A DNA stretch of 64,000 nucleotides, taken from positions 11,858,648 to 11,922,647 of the forward strand of contig CM073329.1 in NCBI GenBank assembly GCA_037043015.1, in the 5' to 3' direction. This document shows, piece after piece, positions 23,033 through 35,460 of the stretch. Origin of the DNA: Bryum argenteum. Taxonomy: Eukaryota; Streptophyta; Bryopsida; Bryales; Bryaceae. Within the stretch, counting starts at the first letter, position 1. The number at the start of each line of letters is the position of its first letter. A program made the translations under genes and the position numbers. Under the pieces are notes generated by a model. It had not been told where the DNA came from and made no database searches. It was given only the letters and a program-made list of their open reading frames with translations.

Positions 23033-25212
23033 ACCGTTATTAGTATAGAAATTAGGTAGAAATAATTATTTAGGAAAGAGAAGGTTTACTTTCAGCAGTG
23101 TAAGTTTATTTTAGTAGTAATCGTAAATTATGGTTGCTAACTAAAGGAGTTTGTAGAAGTATTGGATTTCTTCTACATTACATGTTTATTTTGTTACAAG
23201 GATGCGATAAAGTTTTGGACATCTTGGCCATTTAAACCACTTGAAGGGTTCTAAAATATGGGAAATGAATGGTACACATAAAGATTGCCAAGATACATTG
23301 CATCCAATTATGAAGTTCAATATTTACAAGAAATAAATATTTCTTTATAATTTTGATATTAAAATAAGATACCACATTTAGGAATAAAATGGTCCCCCTA
23401 ATTTCTCTATTATATGCAATTTTTTAAACCATCCATTTGCAAGTGCATGATTCTACCCCCAAGTGCAAAAATTCCTAATTTTGTGTTATGTGTTGTTATT
23501 CCACATTCGACCCATTTAGGGTTTGGAATGCTTCTTAGAATAAGTTTTGATTAGATGAGAAATATTAGTAGTATCTTTTATGCACATTGATAGGTTCAAA
23601 TTTCTCCCTCTTTTTAAGGTTGTCTGAAGGACTAGGGTGTATACTTGTAAATAAGTGATTTGGTTTGCGTATTGATTTTACGGTATTGTGGGGAGTAAAA
23701 ATAGTTGAGTAAGTTTATAGTCGTATAATTTTAATTATAGTAACGATCTAGCTCCTTGGGATTGTCAGTCATTCAAGTTTTTATGAAAGTGAATCTAGGA
23801 CAAGATGTGAAAATTTACAGGGAGCATAATCTTAGGAAATATTGGTTGATGGTATAGAGTGACGAACTGACAACTTGGTAGAAACTAAGTAGAAGTTACA
23901 ATCTTTGAATAATTGTCCATAAGCTTTAAAACCACAGTGCTACAAAATCATTTTGTTCACTAATTATTATCTCTTGAAGCTCCTTGTGTGTTACTAATTA
24001 TTATCTCTTAGAGCTCCTTGTGTGTTTCGAGGAGCTTGAAACCTCAAAACTCTCATGTTCTACTTTCATACATGTGCTCTTTGGGGGTGTAAACCATTTT
24101 TTTTCTTTAAAAAAAAAAAAAAAATTAAAAATCAACTATAAGATCTTGTACTTAAGAATAGGCATAATTACCGTTCCACAAAGATATCATTACAACTTAG
24201 AGATATTATAACAGCCAAAGTTTGTCTCCTAAGTTTCTTTGAGCATTGCGAACTCAAGATTGTTTTTGTAATTTTTGGAGGCTACACTTGTAAAATCATT
24301 AGAATGTTCGAATTTGATTCTTTGAAAATTTAAGTAATTGTGTCATTGTGAATATATTTTCAATGTTATTACAAAAAAAGAAACATATAAATAAAAAATA
24401 TCTCTCCTATTTGGGCTTTGAAACAAGAATTTGCGCTAAAACATTCTAAAATTGGAATTTGATTTTAAAATTTCTACACACACCTTGTAGTACAGGAAAC
24501 TCTCACACCATTTCAAATCCCATAATATTGAAGCTAGACTCTTCATCTAGGCTGTATTTAATATTGTGTATATTGAAACACATAGGCACCATGTTGACAG
24601 TTTTTTGTGTCATATCAGTATTGTGAGTTTTACAACCAAAACATTTATAAGCGTTGGATGTGTGTTGATGACCAAATATATTAAAACCCTACACGCACAA
24701 AGTGAGGCTGTTCATGGAGCCTAAAGAGGGCAAAAATGCTCTTATGTGATTGGTTTGCTTCTTGAAATATGTTGAATGAACCAATTACATGAGAGGATAT
24801 TTTCCCCTTAGGCCCCATGAACAACTTAACTCCCTGTCCAAAGCGTTCCTTGGAATGCTATATTTTACATTATCCCTATACCTCACTTACTTGTATCACT
24901 TTGCATTCATATCATTACTATTATCTAATACACTAATTCTTCAAAGTAATTGTGTCTTATTTTTACTCGTAAACCACAAGCAAAGATATCATTTTTCCTA
25001 AATCTCAAGATTGAGACACAATCACTCAAGTAAGAATGCTTTTATTGCACAAGGCTTCTATCGTTGGTGTAAACTAGAATGGAGACGTTGGACTTGTTAT
25101 TGTTTTTAGTATCCACATATCATTCATTTGAATTTATGGTATCGAACATGTAATTTGTTTAATCACAAATCACTTGGAACAAAAGAAAATGAATGTTTAA
25201 AAAGCCCAAATT
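23033..25212. other. AT-rich DNA, no gene seen
   Basis: Only short low-complexity frames occur here. An A-rich run of about 16 bases lies near 24110-24125. No repeat matching the rest of the window was noticed. Confidence 0.6.
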
Positions 25213-26220
25213 TCACCTAGCTTGAAGACATGGAGGTAACCAACCTCCTAAGAAGAGTAAAGTTCTAAGACTTGGATAAGTACGAGATCGCACTCTTTGA
25301 GACAACTGTTTTTTAGGTTTTTTGTTTTTTGATTTCATAGCACTTCTAAATGGAGCTATAGGAGCAGGAATACCCATACGGATTGGTCTAGATCCGGGTA
25401 GCCTTAAAATATCGAGTCCATAGTCACAAATGGCCATGTGGGATTTGAGCCAATTTTTACCTAGAGTAATGTTATAAATTTGTCCTGGAAGTACATTCAA
25501 CTCTTCTGAAATTTGAAGATCTCCAATTTCAAATGTAACAACACACATTCGCTCGGGATACCTCTCGACATGTGTATTTGCTAAAGTAACTACCAAAACA
25601 TCATCGGTATACCAAGTTTCTAAATGTAAATGTTGTGCAAAACTCTCAGTTATTGCGGATATTGATGAGCCAGTATCCAACAACATAGTAGTTTGTACTC
25701 CATTTACCTTTCCACATACTATAGCTACAGATTCTTCATTTTCTATTAAACTTGAGGTTGGTGAATATCCATCATACTTACTCCAATAGTCATACCAATC
25801 ATCAAAATTTCTTTCTAATTGATCGTAAGGATCTTTATGTGGACTACTATCAAATTTCTTTTTAGGTTTATAAGTTGGGGTCTCGCTTTCGGATTCGGTT
25901 TTTGAGCTCGTTCCAGGTGAATAAGAACTACTACTCAAACCTTGATTCCTATTACAACACTCACACACATCGTCGTGTTGTGGTGGACTAATATAATCTA
26001 AGTGTTGACTTCCTCGTTGACGATAGCTCATTTGTGCTAATTGCCTCCGAGCCTTTTTAAAGGGCTTGATTTTACTAATACAAGAATGGCATTGAGGCCA
26101 AAGTTGGTCATTTTTTGTGGTTGGACCATTACATGTGATACAACTCACGAGAGGCTTTGTAGTGTCTAGTGGCTTTATCTTTGATGCAGTTATAGTTTTT
26201 GCACATGAAAACTGAGACAT
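25213..26220 (-). CDS. Stand-alone retropepsin-like aspartic protease (335 aa)
   Basis: This frame is intact, with ATG at 26218-26220. Residues 27-47 contain two CxxC pairs (C27, C30, C44, C47), a possible zinc ribbon, and CECC lies near 86-89. A Ser- and charge-rich linker follows. Residues 165-265 fit a retroviral-type aspartic protease: LLDTGSSISA (catalytic D182) and the later hydrophobic LGKNWL (253-258) matching the usual ILG-x-x-WL block. The C-terminus is Lys/Arg-rich. Such domains dimerise to cut polyproteins in LTR elements. No gag zinc knuckle, reverse transcriptase, RNase H or integrase follows within several kb, so this is either a remnant of a gypsy-type or pararetroviral polyprotein or a domesticated gene. 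A TATAAAAT box lies about 40 bases upstream. Confidence 0.75.
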   Translation of the reverse strand: MSQFSCAKTITASKIKPLDTTKPLVSCITCNGPTTKNDQLWPQCHSCISKIKPFKKARRQLAQMSYRQRGSQHLDYISPPQHDDVCECCNRNQGLSSSSYSPGTSSKTESESETPTYKPKKKFDSSPHKDPYDQLERNFDDWYDYWSKYDGYSPTSSLIENEESVAIVCGKVNGVQTTMLLDTGSSISAITESFAQHLHLETWYTDDVLVVTLANTHVERYPERMCVVTFEIGDLQISEELNVLPGQIYNITLGKNWLKSHMAICDYGLDILRLPGSRPIRMGIPAPIAPFRSAMKSKNKKPKKQLSQRVRSRTYPSLRTLLFLGGWLPPCLQAR

Positions 26221-26258
26221 TTCATTACTCTAATAATGAATTTGTTGTATCAAGAATC

Positions 26259-26266
26259 ATTTTATA
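26259..26266 (-). promoter_or_regulatory. TATA-like box upstream of the retropepsin ORF
   Basis: TATAAAAT on the minus strand lies about 40 bases before the ATG. In DNA this AT-rich it may be chance. Confidence 0.3.
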
Positions 26267-27929
26267 GATACAAGTATGAAGCAACTAACTAAGTATTTTA
26301 CTTCAAAGCATTTCCTTGATATTTAGAATTATATTCTTCTAATTTTTTTAAAAATCATGTAAAAAAATTAGGTCATTATTATGCTAAACATGGAGAAGCA
26401 CTAAGTAGTTCATATTATAATAGTCTATAGAATAAGAATCTCATTCAAGGAGTTCCTTTTCTATTTTATGGTGGGCTAATGTGTAGTATCAATCTACTCA
26501 ATAGCCATTACTTTTCGAAGTTTTTTGTGGAAAATAATCATTCTTTCTACAGATGTAAAGGACTATCTATATTTCTTAAACTTTTTATAAAATCAAAACT
26601 CTTGTATCTCTTTTGCACTTAGTGTACATTCTATTCATTGCATGAATGTAATGGATAGTGAGATGATTCATATCAAATTTAGATTGGTCTATGAAGTCAA
26701 TTGCTTTACAATCTCATAGCGATCCAAATTTAATCGTTGTTCTTCCATTTTCTTATATTCTTTTACTCTTTTCAACGCAATGTTAGAATATAAGTCCTAC
26801 ATTAGAATCCACTCAATCATATTCAATTTTTTTGTTATCAATAATCGCAATTTCTGAGGTTAAATTGTAGTTCAAGATCTTGCAACAGAGAAGATATATT
26901 GACTAACAATCATAAACATATTCACAGTTTACAAATCGAATTCTTCAAGGATTATCTGAGTGCATTTTGGTGAATATTTGTATAAAGTTCTCGTATTGTA
27001 GATTCTTCCAAATTAACTTCTTTTCACTTTGTAAGTTTGAATAATTGCCATAGAGTTACAAATGGAAACATGAAGCTTTCAAAAGCAAGATTGATGATCG
27101 ATATACAAATGGGTAGAGAAAATATATTATCTTCTTCATCATCTAGTATCATGTTCTTTTTCTTGAAACTATCTTGCCCTAACATTGCCATTCTTTGATA
27201 AACTTTGTATATTAACCCCAAAGGGTATCATACCACAACATATGCCAATGGTTGTTGTTCTATACATACTCCAAACCCTTTCATATGATATTATTCTATT
27301 TCCACCAATAGAACGATCTTATCTCTTATCCTAGTTAATCATTTGAAAACTCTATTAACTTAAATTTGAAATTCTTTACTTATGGCAATTAGTAACTTAT
27401 TTTGATAGTCATAGGAAAGAAGAAAACGAAAGCATGTGTTAAGGACTTAAGGGTAGGTTTTGTATATGACGTAACTTAATTTTTATTGAGAGATAGAATT
27501 TTAGAGTAGTAGAGTACAAATAAAATGTCATAATAAATTTGATTAAATATTTCTAAAAATAAGTTAGTACGGGTCTTGATATAAACAATAGAATACTTTT
27601 GTATCTTTTTATATTGATCTTCAAATTTTGAAGCTAGATATAATTTGTTTGGCACATTAGTATAAAATATACTTATATAATGAAAGTGTAGAGAATCAAG
27701 ATGATGCATTGCTATATTTTTGTTCATGACAAACCTAGAGAATAGATGAAGAAATTATTTTTGTTCAAGAAATTTGTAATAAAGTAAAAGAGTAGTGTAT
27801 TTGAAGCTTATGATATTATAGAGGGATTTTTAAAAGAATTAAAAAATAACAACAATTAACAAACAATTCGTAAATATAACAATCATTTAAGATCCTTCTT
27901 GTTAATTTGATGCCAACTTCCATTTTACA
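26267..27929. other. AT-rich DNA, no gene seen
   Basis: Short frames at 27024-27221 and 27476-27727 (minus) are rich in Ile, Lys, Asn and Phe, as expected from AT-rich noise. No domain is visible. Confidence 0.6.
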
Positions 27930-29239
27930 AGAAACAATTTCTAATCCTAGAGGCCAAGGGGCACTAGAGACCCACAACCACTTCAAACTACCGCTTTAAA
28001 TTGAGTATTTAAAACTTTCTATATTGGTAACTCAAAATTATAAACTTGTTATTAACTATCAATAGAGCCTGCCTATTGCTTCAGAAAAAATCTCATTTAA
28101 ACTAAAAAACTATTCTACCTACCAATTTGCGATGATTTTGAATGTACAAACTTTTAGATGTATTTATTTCAAATGTAGCATTCAGTAATACCACCATTTT
28201 CTCTCAAGTTTAGTAAAAACATCAATTTCTTTTAAAGACATAGTGGGTATTGTGGGTATTGGACACTATGAGAACTTAGATGAAATCTTGATGAACTTAG
28301 CGTAAATTTGCATTAAACTTGCTTATCAACACCACCTAGACCGAAGAGATTTTTGGCGTTACAACTAAGAATTTTAGGAGCATGGAATCTAAGATCTTCA
28401 TGTACATATTAGGGAAGCATGTTGCTTAAGCTTCCTTTGGGATGACAATAGTCATACTTGCTAAAAATTGATGCAAATCTCATACAAACCTGATTTTGGA
28501 AGTCATTCTCACACACAAATATCCATTTTTCAATGAAATGTGCATAAAGGTTTACAAGTGTCTAGTCAAATTTCATGATCTTGTTGTTTACTATCATCAT
28601 TGAGTGGTGAGATCATGTAATAGTTCCTAGATTAACCAATTTTGTGGAAATACACTTGTAGGAATAGCGCCCAAAAATGTTGTTCGGAATGGCTTGTCTC
28701 ATATGCCGTAAGAGAATTATGATAGAATGACGTATACATCCGTCATTACAGATATATTTATGTTTACAATGACATAGGTTTATGTCATGAGAGATTTTTT
28801 TCATTATTTTATTTTTTGTGTCATTTTAGACATGTTATTCCAAACAACGTTTTTGACGGGATTTCTCCTATTGATAGGTGATGTATTGCTTTCTAACAAA
28901 CCCAACTAATCAAAACTCATAGGATTGATTGCATATATGATAAACTCCACACTGCTTACCTTTACATGGGGCAAGCTGATTCGTGAAGGATTATTGTTGC
29001 TCTATCTGTATTCTTTCTAGCAATTACACATGACTAGTGCCGACTCTCTACAATCAAGCAAACCGTTATTTCAAATTTATAGTCGAGTTTTACTATTAAA
29101 AATGATGAGTTCAACAAATGATTTAATGTTAGTAAGTGCCCATTTATTTCTTGTGACAAGATTTAAATTCGAACCAACAACAAGCAATGTTTTCAAATCT
29201 TCTTCGACATTGTCGTTGTCCACACAGCCATGAATTTTC

Positions 29240-29602
29240 TTGGGGAGTTCAATGGCGGATTCTTCACTCTCATTTGCACCATTTTGCCATCCTCAAGTTT
29301 CACCAATTGCTTTCCTTCCTCACCCTTCGCAACAACAACAATACCTTCCTCACCCTTCGCAACAACAACAATACCTTCCTCACCCTTCGCAACAACAAGC
29401 ACACACCCTTGAATTTCCTCGGGGAAGTTCAATGGCGGATTCTTCACTCTCATGTGCACCATTTTGCCATCCTCAAGTTTCACCAGTTGCTTTCCTTCCT
29501 CACCCTTCGCAACAAGAAGCCTTGTATCAACGCAAACTTTTCTTGATTAGCAATAGACCAATTAGTATTAGATCACTTACATTAATCATAACCAATTCCT
29601 AA
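29240..29602 (+). CDS. Module A conserved frame, unknown protein with YLPHPSQQQQ repeats
   Basis: A frame beginning MADSSLSFAPFCHP and ending LTLIITNS at the stop is open here and in the equivalent positions of the other three modules (in B the first codon is ACG). Three 30-bp repeats encode YLPHPSQQQQ, and the MADSS segment is duplicated within this copy. The opposite strand also has a long open frame (29193-29483), so the coding strand is uncertain. I do not recognise a family. Confidence 0.3.
   Translation: MGSSMADSSLSFAPFCHPQVSPIAFLPHPSQQQQYLPHPSQQQQYLPHPSQQQAHTLEFPRGSSMADSSLSCAPFCHPQVSPVAFLPHPSQQEALYQRKLFLISNRPISIRSLTLIITNS
29314..29400. repeat. 30-bp tandem repeat, about three copies
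   Basis: The unit CCTTCCTCACCCTTCGCAAC plus AACAACAATA repeats nearly perfectly. It is also present, inverted, in module A'. It is absent from modules B and B', which have one copy only. Confidence 0.85.
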
Positions 29603-29940
29603 GGCGCATTCTGGGCAAGAACGATGGTGATCAATCGCGCGCCTTTGGTCTATGTACAAAATGCTACAGATCAAGGTCAAGAAGCTCACAATTACTCAAT
29701 TAGGAAGTAAGGAGAGTAATTGAGAAATGTGGATGTGTACCGCCATGATGCTCACGAGCAATGCAAGTAGGAATGAGACTTGTACGCGTGTGTGAAGCTT
29801 TCGTGTGGAGAAGCAGCTTAAGTACTAACCATTTGCAAAGGGAGGAGGAGGAAGGAGGCGATTATGCACTTATGGTGCAAACATTGGCAAACTTTAGTAG
29901 ATAGAGCATTAATCTAAATTTTTGGCACCTTAAGGCTGAA

Positions 29941-30036
29941 TGATTTGTACCGTTCGATTTGTATTGTTCGATTTGTACCGTTTGATTTGTACTTGTACCG
30001 TTTGATTTGTACTTGACCGTTCAATTCGTACCGTTT
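29941..30036. repeat. Degenerate minisatellite GATTTGTACCGTT
   Basis: Five to six variants of a 15-20 bp unit occur in a row. The other modules contain only one or two units at the same place. Confidence 0.7.
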
Positions 30037-30154
30037 TGAGCCCTTCACTACTTGCTACCAAAAGCTTAAGCGTAAAGTTAAGGATTTGAACTTAAGGATT
30101 TGAAGCGACAAAGACTTTAACTTTTACAGTTGCTTTGGGAGCAAAGCCTAAAGG

Positions 30155-30236
30155 CTCGTTAAATATATATAAAAAATTAAAAAATTAAAAAATTAAATAT
30201 AAATATATATATATTTATATATATTTATATATATTC
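30155..30236. repeat. AT microsatellite tract
   Basis: Runs of AAAAATT and ATATATTT. The corresponding position in A' and B' holds pure (AT)n. Confidence 0.8.
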
Positions 30237-30927
30237 ACGTGCTTTTCAATTAATGATGAGATTGGAGACCAAAGGTGCGCAGCGATCATGGGTCTAGATT
30301 CATTTTTTCTAGCCATGCGCTTGTGGCCACCCTCAGTTTTTGTTAACTTATTCTACGAAATCAATTTTTGAAGGGCATCTTTAGTTTAAGTTCTTGCCTC
30401 CTATACCTATAGATAACAAGGGTATTGTAGTAAGTGGCTTAGAAATTGTGCAAATTGCAAATTGACATGCTTTTCTGGAAATTTGCCACGGGAATCAATT
30501 TTGAAAATTGTGCAAAGTATGTTGGAGATTGAACCAATTGGGATCACTAATTTTGAATTAATATAAAATGAATTGTGAACTTGGGAAGAGGGACCCATAG
30601 GTGTACCCAAAACTGCTCAACCTAAAACATACACCATGTTTAAAGGCCATGTTTGTTATTTGAAGAAAAATTGATCGGTAGACTTTTTCCCTAAAATTTT
30701 AGTAACTAATTTGAGACTATCTCGACTTTTTATAAAATTTCCGATTTTAAATTATTGTCGGGCCGATGATAACTTTCCCATGTAGAGTAAAACAGTCAAT
30801 TATAAATATAGTATTTGTGAAGAAATCAACAAAAAGAACATAAATTCAAGCATTTAAAAAGTCTAAATTTAACAAATATGGCCATATTATATCAAATTTA
30901 CGAAGGGGAAGCTATAGTGTACAATGC

Positions 30928-32110
30928 TCTTTTCTCTATGTAAAATTATAGGCAACATTTCTTGCCATTAGTATGCAAAGAAATTATTTTCATGACTCTT
31001 TTTTGTTCAAGGTTGAAATGAAGGTAAACAACTCCACAGTTGGTGATTTTTTCATTGAAATAAGTCTCATGGTAGCATTTTCACTTCAGAGTGAAAAATA
31101 ATGAAATTTTGTGATATATTTCTATATGATATCATGTCATAATTTACGAGGCCTAATCACTCAAAATTTGACCCACTTGACTCACAATAAGTATGATACA
31201 AGATTGTTTGTTTGAGGCCTAAACAACTAACAAATCCTTTTCATCTATGTCACTTTACGATTGGCTCCAATGAATTATTGTAATTTTTTAATCTTATGTT
31301 TAAGATATAAATTCACAATTTTGACCGCAAGTAAAAAATGGACTTCTTTAATGTGCTCTCAACAATGTGTTGCCATTTTTGAGTTCAAAATCATCTAAAA
31401 TGGCCTTAGAGGGTCTTTATGGATTTTAGAGTGCCTTCTCGTTAGCTACCACAAACCATTGCCCTTCTCAACGTAACCCTTCGATGCCCATACCCTATTG
31501 AGTTACTCAATAGCTTAGCAAAGCCTAATCTTACAAAATTGGGAAAACTGGTACAAGTATTAAAAAGATTAAACTTCACGTCGTAAAACCTTGACTTAAA
31601 AACATATGTATTTGATTTCTTGGAATCAGTTAATAAAAAAAATAAAAAATCTAGTTTACAAGATTCAATAGTTTGACAATACAAATTATATTAGTGTTGA
31701 CTAGAGTGACATGCAAGGTTTTGAGAATTTGACGGAGAAAACCATTAAAACAGTAAATGAAACTTGAATTCAACTAATAAATAATAAAGGGTCATGTAAA
31801 GTATATAATGTTTGCATTTCTTATAATTTAAATGTCACAAATTATTTCTTGATAAATCTATAAATTAAAAGTTCTCAAAACTACAATTCATGTTAGGCTT
31901 CTGGACACCAAACTGAAAAAATTTGTGCTGATGACATTTGGTTGTTTTGTTGATGGTTTCCAAGATATTGAATTTTGAATTATTTATGGCTCCAAAAATT
32001 CTAGAAATTATTCAAATGAGCGTGGCATTGCCGTGGGGACGTACTAGTATTTAACCCTAAACTTCCATGGTATTTTTTGGGAGCTTGAAACTTCAAAATT
32101 GTGATTCTCT
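30928..32110. repeat. Segment E, inverted match to 50590-51560
   Basis: Inverted homology covers the TAAAATTATAGGCAA stretch near 30940, the GGCCTTAGAGGGTC segment near 31400 and the GGCTCCAAAAATTCTAGAAA segment near 31990. The first 170 bases also match 37610-37725. No coding frame is convincing. Confidence 0.6.
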
Positions 32111-32140
32111 ACCTCTACGATTCATCAGATTTGAGTTTCA

Positions 32141-32232
32141 TTACTCACTTTACAAACCCTTTACAGTCATTATTAAGCAGCCCCCCTTACTCACTTTACA
32201 AAAACTTTACAGTCATTATTAAGCAGCCCCCC
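32141..32232. repeat. 46-bp direct duplication
   Basis: TTACTCACTTTACAAA through TTAAGCAGCCCCCC occurs twice in a row. Module A' has a single copy at this site. Confidence 0.8.
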
Positions 32233-35149
32233 TTACCTCTAAGAACCTTACTCTCTTTCTTCCATATGTGTCGTTGTTGTGCATGTTTAGAGTGCACATA
32301 TAGTAGGTGGCTCAAAACCCACACAACACCTCGAACGTTCACTAATCCTATCCAAGCCGGTACATTATAGCTTCCCCTTCAGAAATTTAATATAATATGG
32401 CCATATTTGTTAAATTGGGACTTTTTGAAGTCTCAAATTAATGCTTGAATCTATGTTTTTTTGTAGATTTCTTTACGAATCATTTATTTATATTTGAATT
32501 TTTTACTACACATGGAAAGGGTATCATTGGCAAGAAGATAATCCAAAATTAGAAATTCTAAAGAAAGTCCAGATTGTCTCAAATTAGTTACTAAACTTTT
32601 AGGGCAAAAGTCTTGGACCAATGAATTAGATTCAAGATAATGACCATGACCTTTAATCATGGTGTACATTTTAGGTTGAGCGGTTCCGGTTACAGGAATG
32701 GAATCCTCTTCCCAAATTCATTAATAAATTTTATATTTTACAAAATTATTGAGTCAGATTGGTTCAATCTTCAACATACTTTGCTTAGATTCCAAAATTG
32801 ATTCACGTGGCACATTCTGAGCAAGCATGCCAATCCGCAGTTTGCACAATTTCTGAGCCACCAACTAAAGTGCGCTTCTTAATTATAGTTATAGGACGCT
32901 AGAAATCAAACCTAAGAGGCCGCTCAAAGATTGATGTTGTAGAATAAGGCGAAAGCATTTGATATGTTAACCAAAACAGAGGGCCGTTGCAAACGCGCGA
33001 TCGGAAAAAAAGAATATAGACCAACAGTTGCTTTGCGCCTTTGGTCTCCAATCTCCTCATTTATCCAAAAGCAACCGAAGCTATGCATTATCAAAGATTA
33101 TTAAAAATAATTTCCAACAAAAGGTGAAGAAACTAACGAAGAAAAAAATTAAAAAAAATTAAAATACATATATATACCTGTTTTTTTTTTATTCAACGAG
33201 CCTTTAGGGTTGTCCTCCCAAAGCAATTGTAGAGGTTAAAATCTTTGTCGCTTCAATTCCTTTACGCTTATGCTTTTGGTAGCAAGTGGTAAAGGGCTCG
33301 AACGATACAAATTGAACGGTACAAAACGTTCGACCCTAACGTGCCTAAAATGCTCCATTTCCTAGAGTTTGCTACTGGCTGCACTGTAAGTGCATTGCCG
33401 CCTTCTTCCTCCTCCTTCTGGTCCAAATGGCAAGTACAAAACCTTCACACACGCGCACAAGTCTCATTCCTAAGTCTCATTCCTACTCGGGCTGCTCTTG
33501 AGCATCATGGCGGTACACACCCACACCTCTCAAATACTCTCCTTACTTTCGGATTGTGAGCATCTTAACCTTGATATATCTCTTGCATTTTGTGCAGCGA
33601 CTCAAGATGACTGCTCAACGTGCGCGATTGTTATGGCCCAAGAATGCGACTTAGGAATTGGTTATGATTAATGTAAGTGATCTAACATTAATTGGTCTAT
33701 TGCTAATCAAGAAAATTTTGCATTGATTTAGGGCTTGTTGTTGTTGTGAAGGGTGAGGAATGAAAGCAACTTGTGAAACTCGAGGATGGGAAAATGGTGC
33801 ATATGAGGGTGAAGAATCCGCCGTCAAACTCCCCTGAAGAAATTCATGCTTTCAGCATAAGAAGATCTATAACATTCCTTGATGTTGGTTCATATTTAAA
33901 TCTTGTACAAGATATAAATGGGCACTTACCAACATTAAATCATTTGTTGAACTCATCATTTTTAGCTGGACCATAAATTGAAACTGGCTTGATTCTAGAG
34001 ATTCGACACTTGTCGTATGTAATTACTAGAAAGAATACAAATAGCCTAACGATAATCCTTCACAAATCGTTTCACCCCATGTAACGATTAGTCATGTGGA
34101 GTTTATCATATGCAATCAATCCTATAAGTTTGATTAGTTGGGTTTGTTAAGAGGCACTCCATCACCTATTGATTGTCGAAACCCGGTCGAAATCGTTGTT
34201 GAGAATAACATGTCTCAAATGACAAAAATAAATAAAAATATAAAAAAATCTCAAATGACATAAACCTATATCATTATAAACATAAATATGTGCGATGACA
34301 GATTTTTACTTCATTCTAACATAATTCTCTTATGGCATATGAGACTGTAAGCCATTCCAGACAACATTTTGGGGCGCTATTCCTACAAGTGTATTCCCAC
34401 AAAATTGGTTAATCTGGGAAACTGTGACACGATTTCAATCACTCAATCATGAAAGTTAACAGTAGGATAATGAAATTTGACTAGACTTTTGCGAACCTTT
34501 ATGCACATTTCATTGAAAATTGGATATGTGTGTGTGTGAAAATGACTTCCAAAACCAGGTTTGTATGAGATTTGCATCAATGTTTAGCAAGTATGACTAT
34601 CGTCATCCCAAAGGAGGCTTAAGCAACATGCTTCCCTAATATGTACATGAAGATCTTAGATTCCATGCCCCTAAAATTCTTAGTCATAACGTCAAAAATC
34701 TCTTCCGTCTAGGTGGTGTTGATAAGCAAGTTAAATGCATATTGACACTAAGTTCATTGATGATATAAGTGTAGAATTGATGCAAAGAGTTAGATTTAAT
34801 ATCACTGTCACTTAGTATACTAAATAATACAAAGAAGTTAAGATAAGCTCTCTAAATTGTGGACAATGAGCTAGCTAATTTTCCTTAGATCTAAATTGTT
34901 ATCAGAGGTGTAAGAAGTTCTTGCACAACAATTCAACGTGAAATGATTTGAGGTCATTCTTACACCTTGTTTCAAGAGTTAGCTTGACATGAATTTAAGG
35001 TGTTTGAAGTCCCAATTTCTTGCACAAGTTACCATTTAGTGAAATAATTTTGTAATTTATAGAAGCAATGACCGTGAAATGGTTGCTACACAACTAGTGA
35101 CAACAGGCAAGCTCAAATATATCACATTACTGAATCCTTGTACTACATA

Positions 35150-35275
35150 CTGGTTTTCATGAAGTTTTCATGAAGTTTTTATGAATTTTTCATGAATTTT
35201 TCATGAGATTTTCATGAAGTTTTCATAAAATTTTTATGAAGTTTTCATAAAATTTTCATGAGGTTTTCTTTCTGT
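35150..35275. repeat. TTTTCATGAAG minisatellite
   Basis: About ten variants of an 11-12 bp unit. The paralogous site near 44950 has only two units, so it expanded here. Confidence 0.8.
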
Positions 35276-35425
35276 CTTTGAAAGATGATTTTTCTGTTAG
35301 AAGCAAAATTCAAGAGAAAATGGTGGTATTACCGAATGCCATACTTGAAAGAAATACATCTAACGATTTGTACATTGAAATTCATTGCAAATTGGTAAGT
35401 AGACTAGTTTTTCTAGGTTTTCTGT

Positions 35426-35427
<2 letters not shown>

Positions 35428-35460
<33 letters not shown>
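35428..35460. repeat. Poly(T) tract of about 32 bases
   Basis: A homopolymer run flanked by module B sequence. Length is unreliable in most assemblies. Confidence 0.9.

Larger units (their letters stand above)
27930..30927 (+). repeat. Module A, copy 1 of a four-copy dispersed family
   Basis: This segment aligns in the same orientation with 44340-48105 and inverted with 32110-35650 and 38545-42330. Landmarks in order are GGCCAAGGGGCA, a ACAAACCCAACTAATCAAA stretch, the ATTCTTCACTCTCAT segment, a proline/glutamine repeat region, a TACCGTT-rich stretch and a final GAAGCTATAGTGTAC. Copies differ by roughly 10-20% plus indels (estimated by eye). No terminal inverted repeats or target duplications were found, so the class is unknown. 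Confidence 0.7.

Noticed and set aside
25213..26220. Assigning the orphan protease frame to an endogenous pararetrovirus
   Set aside because: Only the protease-type domain is visible. There is no RT, coat or movement protein to support a specific viral family.
27024..27727. Two short minus-strand frames
   Set aside because: Ile/Lys/Asn/Phe-rich frames expected by chance in AT-rich DNA, with no motif or splice context.
29590..29680. Possible short intron (GTAAGTGATC to an AG about 60 bases on) in the modules
   Set aside because: Splice sites and a TACTAAT-like branch are present, but exon frames on the two sides do not join in any of the four copies.
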